A stretch of DNA of 64,000 nucleotides from Dryas octopetala (GCA_963921425.1 OY992835.1:2790001-2854000); one strand, 5' to 3'. Positions 35,601 through 47,750 are shown, counted from the stretch's first letter. Notes: generated by a model from the sequence alone, not told the origin. A program made the numbers and translations.

Positions 35601-38600
35601 GAACAAGGGCTCGAGGCCTCAGAAACTAGGTTGTTTATGATGATGAAAAGAGCTTTTAATTTTATGTTATGTAAAACTGATAAAAACCCGATATTTAAAG
35701 GTCGTTAATTCTTAATCCTAAAAAAAAAGGTCAGTAATTCTTGCCACAGGCATTCTCGAGCTATTTGGTCAGCTCAAGCAAACTAAGGACAAACTAGACT
35801 GTTCCCTCATGCTTCTCCCTTTAGGGGTGAAAACCTTCCTGACTGGAGTACTGTTCACTCCACTTCTCCTGGAAGGAAGTACTTGTTCCCTACAAAGAAG
35901 TTTGGATCCGAAAAACAATGCTTAGGAAGTTCCTCCGCTGAGTACAACAGAAAGAAGCGGAATTGTATCATTTCAAATCCCTATCCTTGTTGAAGAGAAG
36001 GGACGAGAAAAACTGAAATCTTCCTACTTGAACAAGAAGTCCTACCAAAAGCTGTGGTATTTTATGGACCTAATCACATCCCTCATGACATACGATTGAA
36101 AGATCTATACCTTCCATTGCGGAGCGGAAACGGTCGTGGGAGCTGGGTCAACTACGTCTTTGTGCCTGACCAGTTGAGGACAAGGTTAGAGGAGGAGGAG
36201 GAGAAGAAGCAGAAGAAGGAGAAGAAGGAGAAGGAGAAGAAGAAGAAGAATTGCACCACTGAAGTGACAGTACCAACATCCACTACTGGTATCTTTCCAG
36301 ATACAGTTGCTGATTGACATCTCTTCTAATTCACCAATACGAGAAGCAAATTGTTGTGAGGAGGAACAATATCTCGACATAAGCCAAGAGGCAAATCTTG
36401 TGCCACTCCACCTGGTCGCATGAAACTGGCTGGTGAGGAAAAGCAGGGAACCACAGATGTGGCTACCTCTTATTTTATTGACCACTTCTCTAAGAGAACG
36501 AATGAGGATCTCTAGTGGGGATTCCCAATCTTTTCCCTTTCCCTGGAAAAGGATGACCTCAAGGTTGCTGATAGACCAATCTCTTTAAAGGAAGTCAAGG
36601 ATGGTCTCTTCTCTATTATAACTCTTAAGGCTCCAGGAGTTGATGTTACCTTGCGGGATTTTTCCAAAGACATTGGGAGATCTGTAAGAGTGATATATTT
36701 GAATTCAATTGGGTTCTGTCCCCACTGATTTGAACTCCAACCTCATTACTCTGGTACCAATCCATGCTTGAAATCAGACATACAAGTCTTTGCTCCACCC
36801 TCTACGAAATTCTGTCCAAAATCATTGTGAGTAACACGAGAAATTTGATGCAAAATTGGTTAACCCAGATCAGGTTAGCTTCGTACTTGGAAGAAAAATT
36901 TCAGAAAACATCTTAATTGCCCAAGAAGTGCTGCATAAATTTAGAGTTTAGACAAACCAAGGGGAGGAAAAGATATCTGGGGTGGAAGATTGATCTTTCC
37001 AAGGCTTATGAAAGTATCAGTTGGGAATTCTTGAAAGCTGTCCTTTCTGAAATCAGGTTCTCAAATTAAATTGATCATGATCTTCTTAAATACAGTAAGC
37101 TATCAGGTAGTGGTTGATGGTGAGCTGACAGATAGCTTTGTCCCTTGTAAAGGCATTAGACAGGGAGACAGGGAGATCCTTTATTTCCATATCTCTTTGT
37201 TTTGGGCATGGGAAAACTCTCACACATCATTGCTCATTCTGTGATCTCCAAGAAATGGAAAGCAGTCAAGGCTTCCGATAATCCGTTAACTTAACAAATC
37301 AAATATGGACTAGAGCTAATCCAATCCGATTATAATCCAATCCAACTTAATATAATATTTAATGTATTTTTTATATATTTTTAATAAACATTATATCTGT
37401 GTAAAAAAAAAAAAAATTATGGTTTTTTTAGACCATGAGAATGCACATAAATATTTATACTTATTTATATAAGTTCAAAGTTAAAAATAATATACAAGAA
37501 ATGAATGACGCTAAATAAATCCAATTAAAATCCGATCTAATCCAAATCCGTTACTAATCGGATATGGATTAACATGTTGAATCCAATAATCTGAATATGA
37601 TCCGAATCCGATAATCCAATTACAAATGAATTCGGATATGGATTTAGGTCAATCAGATCCGAATCCGATCCATTGACATGTCTACTTTTAGCTAAGACCA
37701 GTTGAAGACTTCTACAAAATAAAGAAGATCTATGGGCCAAGATATTAACAAAACAAAATCTCCAACCGGGGGCAGGGATCTTTGAGCAGCTGGAGAAGTA
37801 TTGTCCATGGGGTTAAATCATGTAACTTGATCTCAAATGGAGGGTTGGTTCCAGTAAATATATTCCCTTTTGGTTTGCTTATTGGTTGGGAATTGGCCCT
37901 CTGGCTGAATAGGTTCATTCTTCGAATTTGTTGGTAAAAAAGGTGTCTGATTATGTTGATGAGCATGGACAGAATCTTGCTGCAAGAGAATTGGACAGAG
38001 CTAATGTTTTATCCTCAATGAAACCAAAAGGCGAGATTGCCTTGCTTGCATTTATAAGTTCCCTTTATCCTCAATGTTTTACCTTCATTGGCTATTAATC
38101 TTGTTCATGGGACCATTAAGGAATGTCATCCTCTGTTTGGGCTGGTGATGGACTGCAGAACTTTGATTTGTAAGCCTTGTGGCTGCAATATGGTTGCTGA
38201 TATGTTTGCTTCTGTTAGGTTGGCCTAGCCATACAATCTTGAACTACTCTACAGATCCACTTATTCGTCTACTGATGATGATTTGCAAGGGGTCACTAGA
38301 CCCAGGAATATCTGTATTTAATCTGTTTCCCCCACTCACCAAAAAAAAGTGACATCAACACAAACTCCCCACTCTAAAATCAATTCCAAGATTTCTCCTA
38401 TGCCAACTAATAACGAAAAAGTGAACATTCTGCGATCGCATTATCGTGGTCCCCAAATCCCAATAGAGTGCAGAATTTCATGAACCTATATTCTTGGTGT
38501 TCAGCCCATATTTTTGTGTTGTCCTTTCCTTAGCCAAAGTAAACTCAAGCTACAACAAAGGTTTCATGCAATAAAGTTTTTAAGATGAAGTATAAGTTGT

Positions 38601-41600
38601 ACATCATTTCCAACTTAAGGTAACTAATTCATATTTTCAACTTCTGACTTGATTTAGGACCTAAACGACTTAGAGACCAAAATCAAGCATTTTAGGTGGT
38701 TAATACGCATATGGATATGTTCAAGCATTTGTGGTAAAGTTAAAATGGAATTCTATTTTGATAGGATAAGTTAGTTAAAATGAATTCCTTTCTGCCTTCT
38801 CTCTTCTCCTTGTAGTCTCATAATTAGAACCGTTCATTTTATACATTACTGCTAACAGATTATCTCTGCAAAAATTAAGAAAATCAGACATCATTTAGTC
38901 ATCTACCTGTTGTCAAATAAATAGATGGTGAATCTAACTATTACAAAAACCATCTATTTATTTGATAACAATTTAGATCACTGAACAATTTCCAATTTAA
39001 ATAATTTTTGGCAGAGATCTTTAAAGGGTAATCTAGTAAATAAACAGTTCTGATCATGAGATTATATTGCGGAATGGACGGAAAAAGAGAGAAGGCACAA
39101 AGGAGAAGATACATAGCATTCCTCCATGTGTTTTTTTTTTCTTTGAAAATCTGATCTATATGCAATCTCCATAGAACGAACCCTGGTTTGATCGATTGAT
39201 TTGTTAACTTCAAATTTATTCAAATGGTTTATAACTTAAACCATACAGAAATTTTTCCACGAATCTTGATCGAACGACATCTGCATTGGGATTTTTATAA
39301 ATTCAAGATTTTAAAATTTTAAGTTCCCTTTTCAAATACAAACTTCCAAAACTTGCTTGTTTTTCTGCTCTAAGATTACTATGGCTTAGAAAACCTAGAA
39401 AGATTATATATATACAATTTTCCAATAGCTGTACAAACTTTTGTGCATTTAGCTTTAGAGTTGAGACTTATCGCTTTCAGTTTTTTTTTTATATTTTTTT
39501 TCTTTTTTTTCTTTGTGGATTGTTTGGTCAGTTAGACTAGGTCTGGTGATTTATTTCTTCCAGGTTTCCAACCTTAAAAATTGTTTGTCTTGCTTAGTTT
39601 TGTTGTTGCATTAAGTTGAGTGATGTTTCTTCAAGAGTTATATGTCTGTTTCGATCTGCATGTAAGGCTTGAGTTGATTGATTGGATTTTCAATTATGTT
39701 GTGTGTTGCATAGTAAATTAATAATTGTGTGATTGGCAAGATGACCCTTAGGGCCCGCTTGGTAACGTTCCTATTTTTTGTTTTCAGTTATGTTAAGATA
39801 TGTGAGAAAGGAAGGAGGGAGATGAGATAAGGGCTAAAACAAAAATAACTAATTAAATTTTTTTATAGTTTTTCATTTTATAAACCATTCTACATACATT
39901 TTATTGTCTCAGCCTTGCATCTATCATCTCTATTATCATCTTCTTCTAAATGTTGCTTCTTTATTTTTAACTAAAAACAAAAACAAAAACAAAAAATGAA
40001 ATATGGATTAAATATCAAATGAGAAAAAAATTTCAGCAAAAGAATACATGACTATCTTTTTTTAGTTTAGGTACTAACCCAGAGCAAAACCTTTTAGATT
40101 AGGCCACAAAACTTGTACGAAACGGAGAGTTTTCTTTTCCACCGATAAATTGGTGGCTTACGGATTGCTCCGTAGTGTTTTGGTATATTGGTGACTGTCA
40201 TTGTGACTACATGAGATTCATAAAAGTTTTAAGGTTTATAAGGCTGTAAGGCTTCAGAATTAGGCTTGAGGGCTAAACCCCTATAGTGGATAGAGTAAAC
40301 ACTAAAGTCTAAGGCTTATACCAGAATCCAAACACTAAAAAAACAAATGAATAAGCTATGAACCTGTGACTGTAACTCTCGGCCAAGCTACCGATTGAAT
40401 CTGTAGAAGGATTTTTATAGTTATAAGGCCATAAGGGAAGGTTCTGTGGGATAGAATCAGATTTTGGTTTTTCTTGTGGGTCTCCGTGTCTACAGTGTTC
40501 CAGGATATTCCAGTTTTTGCTGTTTTTTTCTGATTGGAGGGCTGCTGTATTATAGGTGCAGGGTTATGTTGTTTTAACAGTTTAAGCATGTGTGCTTGTC
40601 ATTACCTGGTTTTGGTGTTCAGTGGACATCTTGTCTGTATGTTTTGATGATTTATCAATTTTAATACAATTTTGTTTCTTATAAAATAAAATAAAAAAAT
40701 AAAAAACATGACAACTCCATATAACCATTAATAAGGATTAAGGAGTGCCTCCAGAACGTATGGCTCAAGGCATTTTAAGTGTCTGACCTTGAAGGCAGAT
40801 GGGGCAAAACAGAATCAAACACATAAAACAGAGAAATTCACGGTCCAGATCCATCAAGGGTATGAAAAGAACAGACAAACAGATTGGCTATAGTGTTTCT
40901 CTAACCTCATTAGAACAAACTCACGTGAATCTCAAAAGGCCATTCATAACTATGAAACTTAATGGCCCTATGAAGAAGTATCTAACTATGACAGCAAAGG
41001 AAGGAGAAGTCCTTGTCAGGTTACAAAGAGGGGAATGAGAAATGTGGTTTAGCAATGTGCCCACATCCACTAAGAACATAAGAAAGAATTTCTGCCCTGC
41101 AATGATGGGATTGTAGTTCTATCTCTCAAGTTAATAAGCTAATTCCCTAAAACAGAGAAATTGAAAAATTCCAATATCCCTGCAATAAAGCATCTATCAA
41201 AACCAACACAGAAATTTCAAACTCGCACTAACATACAGTACTTGGCAATTCCAACAAACAGCATTATTTTGGCTCTTCAATTTTGTAGATTAGAACAGGC
41301 TAGAAATGGGGAGAAAAGGAATTTAAAGCAAAAAGAGTATGAGCTCAAAGATGGGTTGCGAATACTTAGTTCGCAGTTGGAGTAACACTACTCTAAATAT
41401 TTCCTCAAAGTCCAATTTTGGTTAAAAGAGACTTAGAATACATAATTGTAAACAAGAATTTCAACCTTCATATAGTTTTCCTAAGAGAAGTAGGGAGGGA
41501 GGAATAAAATGGAAGCCTTAATACTTAATGGTATAAAGTCAATAGCTCTCCCACTATTAAAGTATGTTGACAATGGCATGGGTTCTAGTCCCCAAAGATT

Positions 41601-42197
41601 GATATTCACCTCCATCATTATCAACATTATGGTCAACATAATGATATTAACCTCAAGCAGAAAAGCCACATAGTTGCAATTTTCATAATGACTGAGAATA
41701 TCATATTCCTAAAATTTTCTAACTCCACATATCTTTTCAGCAGCTAATCAGGCATTAAGAAAAACATTTTTCAATTATCTGAAAGCAACAGAATAGAACT
41801 CAATTGAACACAGCTCTGTGTTATTACAGATTCTAAAAAACCCAACCGATTCTGCAAATAATTTTTCGTTTTTATTTTCATATTTTTTATTCTGATTGTT
41901 AGGAACTTAGGATAGGAGGTATTTAAATAAATGTACTTTAGCACCCCAAATCGTTAATCTGTAAACTAGAATAAACACCCTTAGAACATACACATCAACT
42001 TTTATGGATGAGATTTCACTATGCATTTTCCTAAGCTTGTTGCGAACCCAAAAAGAAAAAACAAAAAAAAGATAAGACAAATAAACTGAAACAAAAGCCA
42101 CAAACTCAAATCCAATAAACCAAAGAAAGAAAAATAGAGAAAGATGGAGAAGGGGTTACCTCCGTAGCCAATTGAGGAAGGAATCAAGCAAACCCAT
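32613..42197 (-). CDS. ARL8: ARL8 small GTPase (ADP-ribosylation factor-like 8), complete, six coding exons
   Basis: The gene encodes a 184-residue Arf-family GTPase, the same length as Arabidopsis ARL8. ARL8 proteins act on endomembranes (lysosome/vacuole traffic) and plant ARL8 is a known host factor for tobamovirus replication. Coding exons on the minus strand are 42160-42197, 33899-33980, 33783-33815, 33560-33681, 32851-33012 and 32613-32730. All have GT/AG borders and the phases join in frame for 555 nt including the stop. Visible motifs are the start [21 protein letters not shown]1 GLQNAGKTS, switch I IPTVGFNM, G3 WDLGGQ, G4 NKID and G5-like SCK. The protein begins Met-Gly, but ARL8 proteins use an amphipathic N-terminal helix rather than classical myristoylation (family knowledge). 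Intron 1 is 8.2 kb and full of transposon debris; other introns are small. The gene looks functional. Confidence 0.96.
33982..34929. other. ARL8 intron 1, proximal part
   Basis: Intronic sequence with no recognised gene; a 100-codon open frame at 34125-34427 has no recognisable similarity. Confidence 0.5.
34930..35640 (+). pseudogene. LINE ORF2 fragment with three local repeats, in ARL8 intron 1
   Basis: The plus strand encodes text typical of the linker between endonuclease and reverse transcriptase in plant L1 elements, for example [20 protein letters not shown] then [16 protein letters not shown]. The block is repeated locally: about 34965-35140, 35228-35420 and 35468-35600 are related copies. 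It lies antisense to ARL8. Frames are interrupted, so it is dead. Confidence 0.75.
35760..36490. other. Unassigned segment between LINE fragments, with a GAA/GAG microsatellite
   Basis: This GC-richer stretch contains an 87-codon plus-strand frame (36054-36317) ending in a low-complexity Glu/Lys run encoded by the purine repeat at 36188-36249. Neither strand gives a recognised protein. It may be another element inserted in the LINE. Confidence 0.4.
36188..36249. repeat. (GAG/GAA)n purine microsatellite
   Basis: About 60 bp of almost pure purines in GAG, AAG and GAA triplets. Confidence 0.9.
36500..37285 (+). pseudogene. LINE reverse-transcriptase fragment, in ARL8 intron 1
   Basis: Plus-strand pieces match non-LTR reverse transcriptase in order: [56 protein letters not shown] and CKGIRQGD. 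These are L1-type RT blocks. Multiple stops and frame changes show it is dead. Confidence 0.8.
37286..37690. mobile_element. Small non-autonomous element with ATCCGAATCC motifs
   Basis: Both ends are dense in TAATCCGATTA/AATCCGAATCC-type motifs around an AT-rich core, and the block interrupts the LINE sequence. The right end is GATCCATTGACATGTCTA. This composition is common in plant hAT-like miniature elements, but I could not define clear terminal repeats or a target duplication. Confidence 0.45.
37691..38345 (+). pseudogene. LINE 3' end: zf-RVT and RNase H-like fragment
   Basis: The plus strand encodes [20 protein letters not shown], like the zf-RVT region of plant L1 elements, then [20 protein letters not shown] and [12 protein letters not shown], like the RNase H end. 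A short A-rich stretch near 38340 may be the remnant of the LINE tail. Stops and gaps are frequent. Confidence 0.7.
38346..42159. other. ARL8 intron 1, distal part
   Basis: This holds the dispersed repeat copy at 40005-40325 and a transposon-end-like AGGGCCCGCTTGGTAACGTT at 39752, a sequence style frequent at plant miniature hAT elements. No other gene was recognised; open frames are below 80 codons and without similarity. Confidence 0.45.
40005..40325. repeat. Dispersed repeat, copy 2, in ARL8 intron 1
   Basis: Collinear with 31655-32110 and in the same orientation. The GTGACTGT hairpin is eroded here (TGGTGACTGTCATTGTGACT near 40188). Confidence 0.6.
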
Positions 42198-42410
42198 TTC
42201 CAAGACAATGAGTTTGGGTCTCGGTGTGTGAGAGTGGTTCTGAGATAACGATGAATGAAAAGCCTGAGATTTTCTCCAAAGAGAGCAAACGGGATAATGA
42301 AGAAAAGTAGGAAAAACAAAGAAGGAAACTTCACCGACTGACGACTGTGATTCCTTTGTCTATTTTCTGCTTCCTGCCTTCCTCTTGTAATAACCACGCT
42401 GTCTGTCTAC

Positions 42411-43019
42411 CTCTCTACAAACAAAAGTACATTTGTAGTTTTGTACAACACGCGAGAGGGCAAAGAGTGTTTGCAAATCTTCTTTTTTTTTTTAGGAGAA
42501 ACAATGTTAAACACTAAGGCCTTCTAAATGGCAAAACTCAAACACCCAAAAAACCCATTTTGGCCATAAAAAAGCGTCCAAAATTTAAGTTTGGGTCTCA
42601 GCAACATAAAATGAATTTTAGTATTTTTTACCTATTTAACTAATGTATAAATTTGATTCAGTGCCTGTTAATTTAAAGTTTGTAAACTTTTATAATTATG
42701 AATATTATATTATTGTTAATATTTTAATTAGCTCTTTAAAATAATACTAATATTAATATATTAATATGAAATGATTATAAATATTGAAATTGTTGTGTAA
42801 AAGAGAGAAGAATGTAAAGAAAAAACTAAGAAGAATGATGTATATATAGAAATTTTTGTTTACTAGCCGTTATAAAATTTTTCAAATTTTTCTGAAATTT
42901 TTTAGAATTTTTAATGAATAAAAAAATCATGACATAATTTGGGTCATTGATTTGCAACGGGCTACAGATCTCAGCCCTTGAAAAATCCACACAAACAAGC
43001 TCAATCACTTAAATCCTAA
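42411..43019. repeat. Host block A, upstream of ARL8, copy 1
   Basis: This block begins 214 bp upstream of the ARL8 start codon and probably includes its core promoter or 5' leader (inference from position). It recurs in the same orientation at 59362-59971 with only a handful of differences in about 609 bp, so the duplication is recent. Its right border coincides with the left border of block B. Confidence 0.93.
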
Positions 43020-43216
43020 TGATCAATAAGTTTATATGTACCAATAGGTATTTCACATTAATTCATTGTTATTGTCAAGTTTTAATGAATAAATGATCGA
43101 TTGATGTCGAATGTCAGCATATATATACTTTCGGATCGGAGTGGAAAGGTAAACAAGCAAGCAGAATGAGACATGGATGCTAACCGAGCATATTTCCTTT
43201 TTCTTTTCTTTTTTTC
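43019..43216. repeat. Host block B, copy 1
   Basis: This 198-bp sequence begins ATGATCAATAAG and ends in a pyrimidine tract CTTTTTTTC. It is repeated directly at 44664-44861 with very few differences. Copies 1 and 2 bracket the small peptide gene. Confidence 0.93.
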
Positions 43217-43898
43217 TGGAAGGAGGGTTTTAGGCTTTTAGCCAAGCTCAGTTTATCGATCTGTGTGTTGTTGCTCTTTAATTTCATACCCAAATTAAGT
43301 GGACAAAATGGTCTAAAAAGAAAAGAAACATGATATGATTATCTTATATAAAGAAATTTGGATACTTTATCCAGAAAGCTAAAATACAAAAAAAAATTAA
43401 CTCACCGTGATTTTAAAAACTACATATGTAAGTTTAAAATACCCTAAAAATTACAAATGTAAATATTAAATTAGCTTCAAATGCACCGAGTCTTTGGCAG
43501 CTTTTTTTGGCTAATGGATTGGCGCACGTGAATAAAATGTCCTTTAACTTAATTTTTTTAAGTGTATTTCTAATTAAGAACCTCCCTTCTACGTGGGCCG
43601 AAGTCCAAAATTCCAAGAGCCCAAAAGGAATTAGCTACGGTCCAGTTTCGGCCTACCCACATCGGAGCAATCCTCCATCAATTTAATTATGACAATTAAT
43701 TGAGAGGCCCCTATAATACTATAATATATATGGATTAATTTTCTTTAAAGTCTAGGCTTGATTTATTCCACGCACACCTGCAGGCAGCCATTAATGAGTC
43801 ATTGACTGACCAAATCACTTGGACTGTCATGAAAAATCTCATAACAAATTTGATGTGCGGTCATAACAACGTACACGTTCACACACATATATTATATT

Positions 43899-43907
43899 TT
43901 ATATAAA
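43899..43907 (+). promoter_or_regulatory. Candidate TATA box of the small peptide gene
   Basis: A TATATAAAT-type sequence lies about 50 bp upstream of the ATG at 43951, a normal plant spacing with a short leader. Confidence 0.5.
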
Positions 43908-43950
43908 TTAAGGAGGAGCGAAGAAAGAAAACTTATATGATATGATAAAA

Positions 43951-44566
43951 ATGGTTCATCACAAGCACTCCTCCTTCATCATTCTATTGCTTTTCTTGTC
44001 ATCATGCAATATTATTACACCAGTCGAATCTGCTAGGTTCCCACAATATTATTCCAATATTGCTCCCACTCAACTACCTTCCCCAATTCCAAAAACCAGT
44101 TAGTCTCTCCATCCCCATACATACCAGACAATTCAATTACTATATATATAAAAACTTGATCACGTACTATATATGTTAATTAGTATACTATATATATATA
44201 TATATATGTAATCTAAATTGATCATTAATTAAAGTTTCTTAATTAATTATTGTTATTGCAGAAGAGAAGAATACGCTGCATGTGAAGATTGCTTTGGCAG
44301 CCACACCATTAGCTCCTTCACCTTCAGCTAGTCCTTCTTTAAGTATGGATTTATAATATTTCATTTAGTTTCCTACTTCCTACTCTAACATGATATATTA
44401 TATATTATTCTTTTAAATTTAGTGCTTAATTACTTCTTTCAAATTACCAACATCAATTCGATCTTTTTTATTTTTACTTTTAAGACTACTTTTAGTAGTT
44501 CATTAATTATGATATATATTAATTAATATTTGTTAATTTATTGTTATTCCAGTTCCACCCACATGA
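43951..44566 (+). CDS. Predicted small secreted peptide, three exons, 80 aa
   Basis: Exons 43951-44098, 44262-44342 and 44553-44566 join in frame with GT/AG borders. They give a 243-nt reading frame including the TGA stop. The product begins MVHHKHSSFIILLLFLSSCN, a clear signal peptide with a Leu/Ile/Phe core and likely cleavage after VESA. The mature part is short, Pro/Ser/Ala-rich and cysteine-free (TQLPSPIPKT, TPLAPSPSASPSL, ending IPPT). This is the shape of plant secreted signalling-peptide precursors or small proline-rich proteins, but I recognise no family. If the second donor is not used, translation ends at a nearby stop after SLSMDL. The gene lies between the two copies of block B and beside the viral array. 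Existence as a gene is inferred from splice sites, TATA box and signal peptide. Confidence 0.6.
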
Positions 44567-44663
44567 TATGATGCAGGGATATTTGGCATACGGCATTGAT
44601 CACGATCATTGATTTGATGATGATGGAGTATATTTATACCCATCAAATCTTTATGTATAATGT

Positions 44664-44861
44664 ATGATCAATAAGTTTATATGTACCAATAGGTATTTCA
44701 CATTAATTCATTGTTATTGTCAAGTTTTAATGAATAAATGATCGATTGATGTCGAATGTCAGCATATATATACTTTCGGATCGGAGTGGAAAGGTAAACA
44801 TCAAAGCAGAATGAGACATGGATGCTAACCGAGCATATTTCCTTTTTCTTTTCTTTTTTTC
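44664..44861. repeat. Host block B, copy 2, left border of the viral array
   Basis: Direct repeat of 43019-43216. It starts at ATGATCAATAAG immediately downstream of the peptide gene and ends where pararetroviral sequence begins. Confidence 0.93.
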
Positions 44862-44924
44862 GGAGTTCGTGTTAGCCGAGGATAGGCGTTGAGGACGTTT
44901 GACACCGTTGAGAACTTCGAAAGT

Positions 44925-45643
44925 TTTTTTCTGTTCCAAAAGGCATTTGGCAAGTCAGCACATATTTCTTTTTTAAGGGTTTCCCTTATTAATTTTACCT
45001 GGGCTTGAGCCTGAGAAGTCTTTAAGACTTGTTCTGTATGCCGATGTTGGACTTCTTCTTTTAGAGAGAAAAGAAATCTCTCTTTCTTTTCTATTTGGTC
45101 TTTCATGTTGTTTATGAATTTGACCTGTGGTTCTTGGATGAACCTGAAATGAATGTTAGATCCTAAAGCCGAAGCCATTATCCCTTCATTTGTAACCTGC
45201 ATTGGGTAAAGCATATTTAAAAAAGGAGTTCCTAAAATGCAGTTTTGGGAAAGATCTCTTACCATTAGAAAAGGTGTTTCAAAACAAATTCCTTGATTGC
45301 AGACTGCAGCATTAGAAAGCTTATAATTTATCTTCATCTTTCTACCATTTGCAGCATTTAAGGTTTGTGCAGTTTTTGTAAAGAATTTGGTTGGAACCAT
45401 ACCTTCCTTTAGACAATTAAGATCTGCTCCAGAGTCTATAAGAGCTTCAGTGGTGAACTCATAAGCTTGACCAATTCTTATGGTTACTTCAACGAACCAT
45501 CTTTGGGAGAAGATCATATCTATTTGATTGATCTGATTTAGACCAGTCAGTTCTTCTTCCCTGGGGATATTATTTTTTTCTCCCCTTTGTATTTCCTCAG
45601 CAAAGTCTTCTTCAAGCCCTTGCTCTTCAAATCTTTCTGACAA
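44925..45643 (-). pseudogene. Viral aspartic protease segment, copy 1
   Basis: The minus-strand frame includes EALIDSGADLNCL, the active-site motif of retroviral-type aspartic proteases, in a caulimovirid polyprotein context. It is a fossil and incomplete. Confidence 0.88.
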
Positions 45644-45739
45644 CTGTGTCAGTTCTAAAAGATTGACCCTAGATTTAAGATCTTTTACCTCTCCTTTTAT
45701 TTCACTAATTTCCTTTTTTAGGTCTGAAATTGAGGGTTC

Positions 45740-47470
45740 CTAAGTTTCCTTATTCTTTGAGATTTCTATCCTATCCACAATGTGTTGGAAATTATAGGGT
45801 TCTACTGGGGAAGGAAAAGTGCTTTCTTTTCTCTTTTGAGGTTGGGTTTCTTTAACCGTCCCTAGGTATTGCTCTAAGGCAATTCTTTTCTGGGCTGGGT
45901 CTTCTATTTTATCAATGAGATCTAATAAAAAGCTATCTTGGCTAGTTAAAACATTTATCTCAAGATGTCTAACCTTTTTGCATATACATGATAGTGAAGA
46001 GTCATTGCTGCCTGAGCTTGAACTTGACAACCCATCCTCTGTTTCATCCTCTAGACCCAAAATTTCTTCACTGGAAGTTTCCCCTGAATTTAGGAGAATA
46101 TTGAAGATTTCTTCTTTTGTATCCTCATTTATTTGGAGTTTATTAATCTTTTCTTTCATTTTACACTCATTTTTGTAGTGTCCTGTTTTTCCACATTTAA
46201 AACAGGTTGGAGGTTTTTTAGACCTGAAATCCCTTGACCCGAAATCCTTCCTTTTTGGAAATCTCTTTCTTTTTAGAAACCTACTTTCTCTTGGCTCTTT
46301 AATCCTTTCTGTTTTCTGCCTTGAAAATCTTTTGTGTTTATGAAATTTCTTTTTTCTTTTAAAAAGATCTGTGGTTTTAGTAAACCCAAATTGTTCACAA
46401 AAGTCTCCCATTTCCTTTCCTCTAGAAGATTTCTCTTTTTCTAAAAGTCTTTTTAGCTTCATGTCTGTACATAGGGCTAGGCCTTCTGCACAGATTTCTG
46501 AAACTAGATGCCCAAAGGTTAGTTGGTCATAAGGGATGTTTCCCTCATTCCTGGCTTTAAGCCTATTTCTTACCTTTTCTGCAAACAGAGGAGGAAGGCC
46601 AGAAATGAATTTCTCCTTCCAAAACTCCTGATGGCAATCTGACCTGGTATAAACTTTGGCGAGAAAAACATCTTTATACCATCTGAATTGGGATAGAGTG
46701 GGACACTTTAAATTCATTAGGACTTCTCTAGATCTTTCATGTTGGAGATCAATGGATCCTAAAAAATGTAAAGTTATGGTATAAGCAAGAGTATTTACCC
46801 CGTCTTCTGCGTCTCCTTCTATTTCTCTTCCTTGCTCGATCTTTACTATTCTTTTAGAGGCAAACAAAATTTCATTTTTTGTTTGTTCTGGTAGGAAATC
46901 CCACCATCCTCTTAGTTGTCCTGAGAAACCTGTTACAATGGCTGAAGCCACTTGACTTTCACTATTTCCTGCAGCTCTACCAACAGTAGCATACATTAGC
47001 ATTTGTCTTATAACATCGATTACCTGATATTCTGTTCTTCCATCGATGTTCCATTCAACAATAGATCCGGCATCGAATCTAGCAGTGTCAAAATGGAAAT
47101 TCTCTTCAAATCCCATATCTACTGGTGTTGGTCTATGATAATAATTTCTGCTTGGGGCCATAGGGATTGGATTTCTCTTAAAATTTATTTTGTTTAATTG
47201 AGCAGGATCACTTTCTGTATGTCCTACGAAGACTCCTTCTAAATCTTCTTCACTTCCTTCCTCTTCTTCTTTAGAGAGGACATTTACTACAGGGCTCTTT
47301 GATCCATCTGCTTTAGATGAAGTATCTTTTTTAATATCTAATCTAGCCAGTCTATTAAGTATCTCATCCATCACATCCTTTTGTTGATTAGAGGTAATTG
47401 GAGCTTTTAGCTTATAATTTTCTAAAGCTGGTGGTGGCCTAAACATGACCTCTTGACTTGTTTTATACAT
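45740..47470 (-). pseudogene. Viral coat-protein segment, copy 1 (576 codons)
   Basis: The frame includes MFRPPPALENYKLKAP, a central domain with SGQLRGWWDFLP and a C-terminal zinc knuckle CFKCGKTGHYKNEC (CX2CX4HX4C) after a basic stretch, followed by an acidic Ser-rich tail. That is the usual layout of caulimovirid coat proteins. It is part of a polyprotein fossil. Confidence 0.92.
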
Positions 47471-47522
47471 ACTTTCTATTCCTGTTTACAAGTTAAAAAG
47501 GGATTAAATCTTGGGTTGAAAA

Positions 47523-47540
47523 TGGTATCAGAGCCAAGTT
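47523..47540 (+). promoter_or_regulatory. Viral primer-binding site, copy 1
   Basis: TGGTATCAGAGCCAAGTT is complementary to initiator tRNA-Met, the primer used by all Caulimoviridae. It lies in the leader upstream of the movement-protein segment. The second copy is at 51645. Confidence 0.9.
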
Positions 47541-47750
47541 GTTGTTAATCATAGTCCCTGTGACATCGGAGTGGTCCTAATCCACCGATTACAAACATTG
47601 ATCGACAACAATTAGCTGTTTTCTTAGTTTGTTTAAATTTACAAACTTTTGGGGGGGGGGGGTGGAGTCCGTGTTAGCCGAGGATAGGCGTTGAGGACGT
47701 TTGACACCGTTGAGAACTTCGAAAGTTTTTAAATTTTTCATTCTGTTTTA

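Noticed and set aside
36054-36317. Small gene with a Glu/Lys-rich tail
   Set aside because: The tail is a purine microsatellite, the frame lies between LINE fragments within an intron, and no similarity is recognised.
47523-47540. tRNA gene or fragment
   Set aside because: TGGTATCAGAGC matches only the tRNA 3' end complement and sits in retroelement leaders here and at 10551, 20961 and 51645; it is a primer-binding site. No tRNA gene was found in the window.
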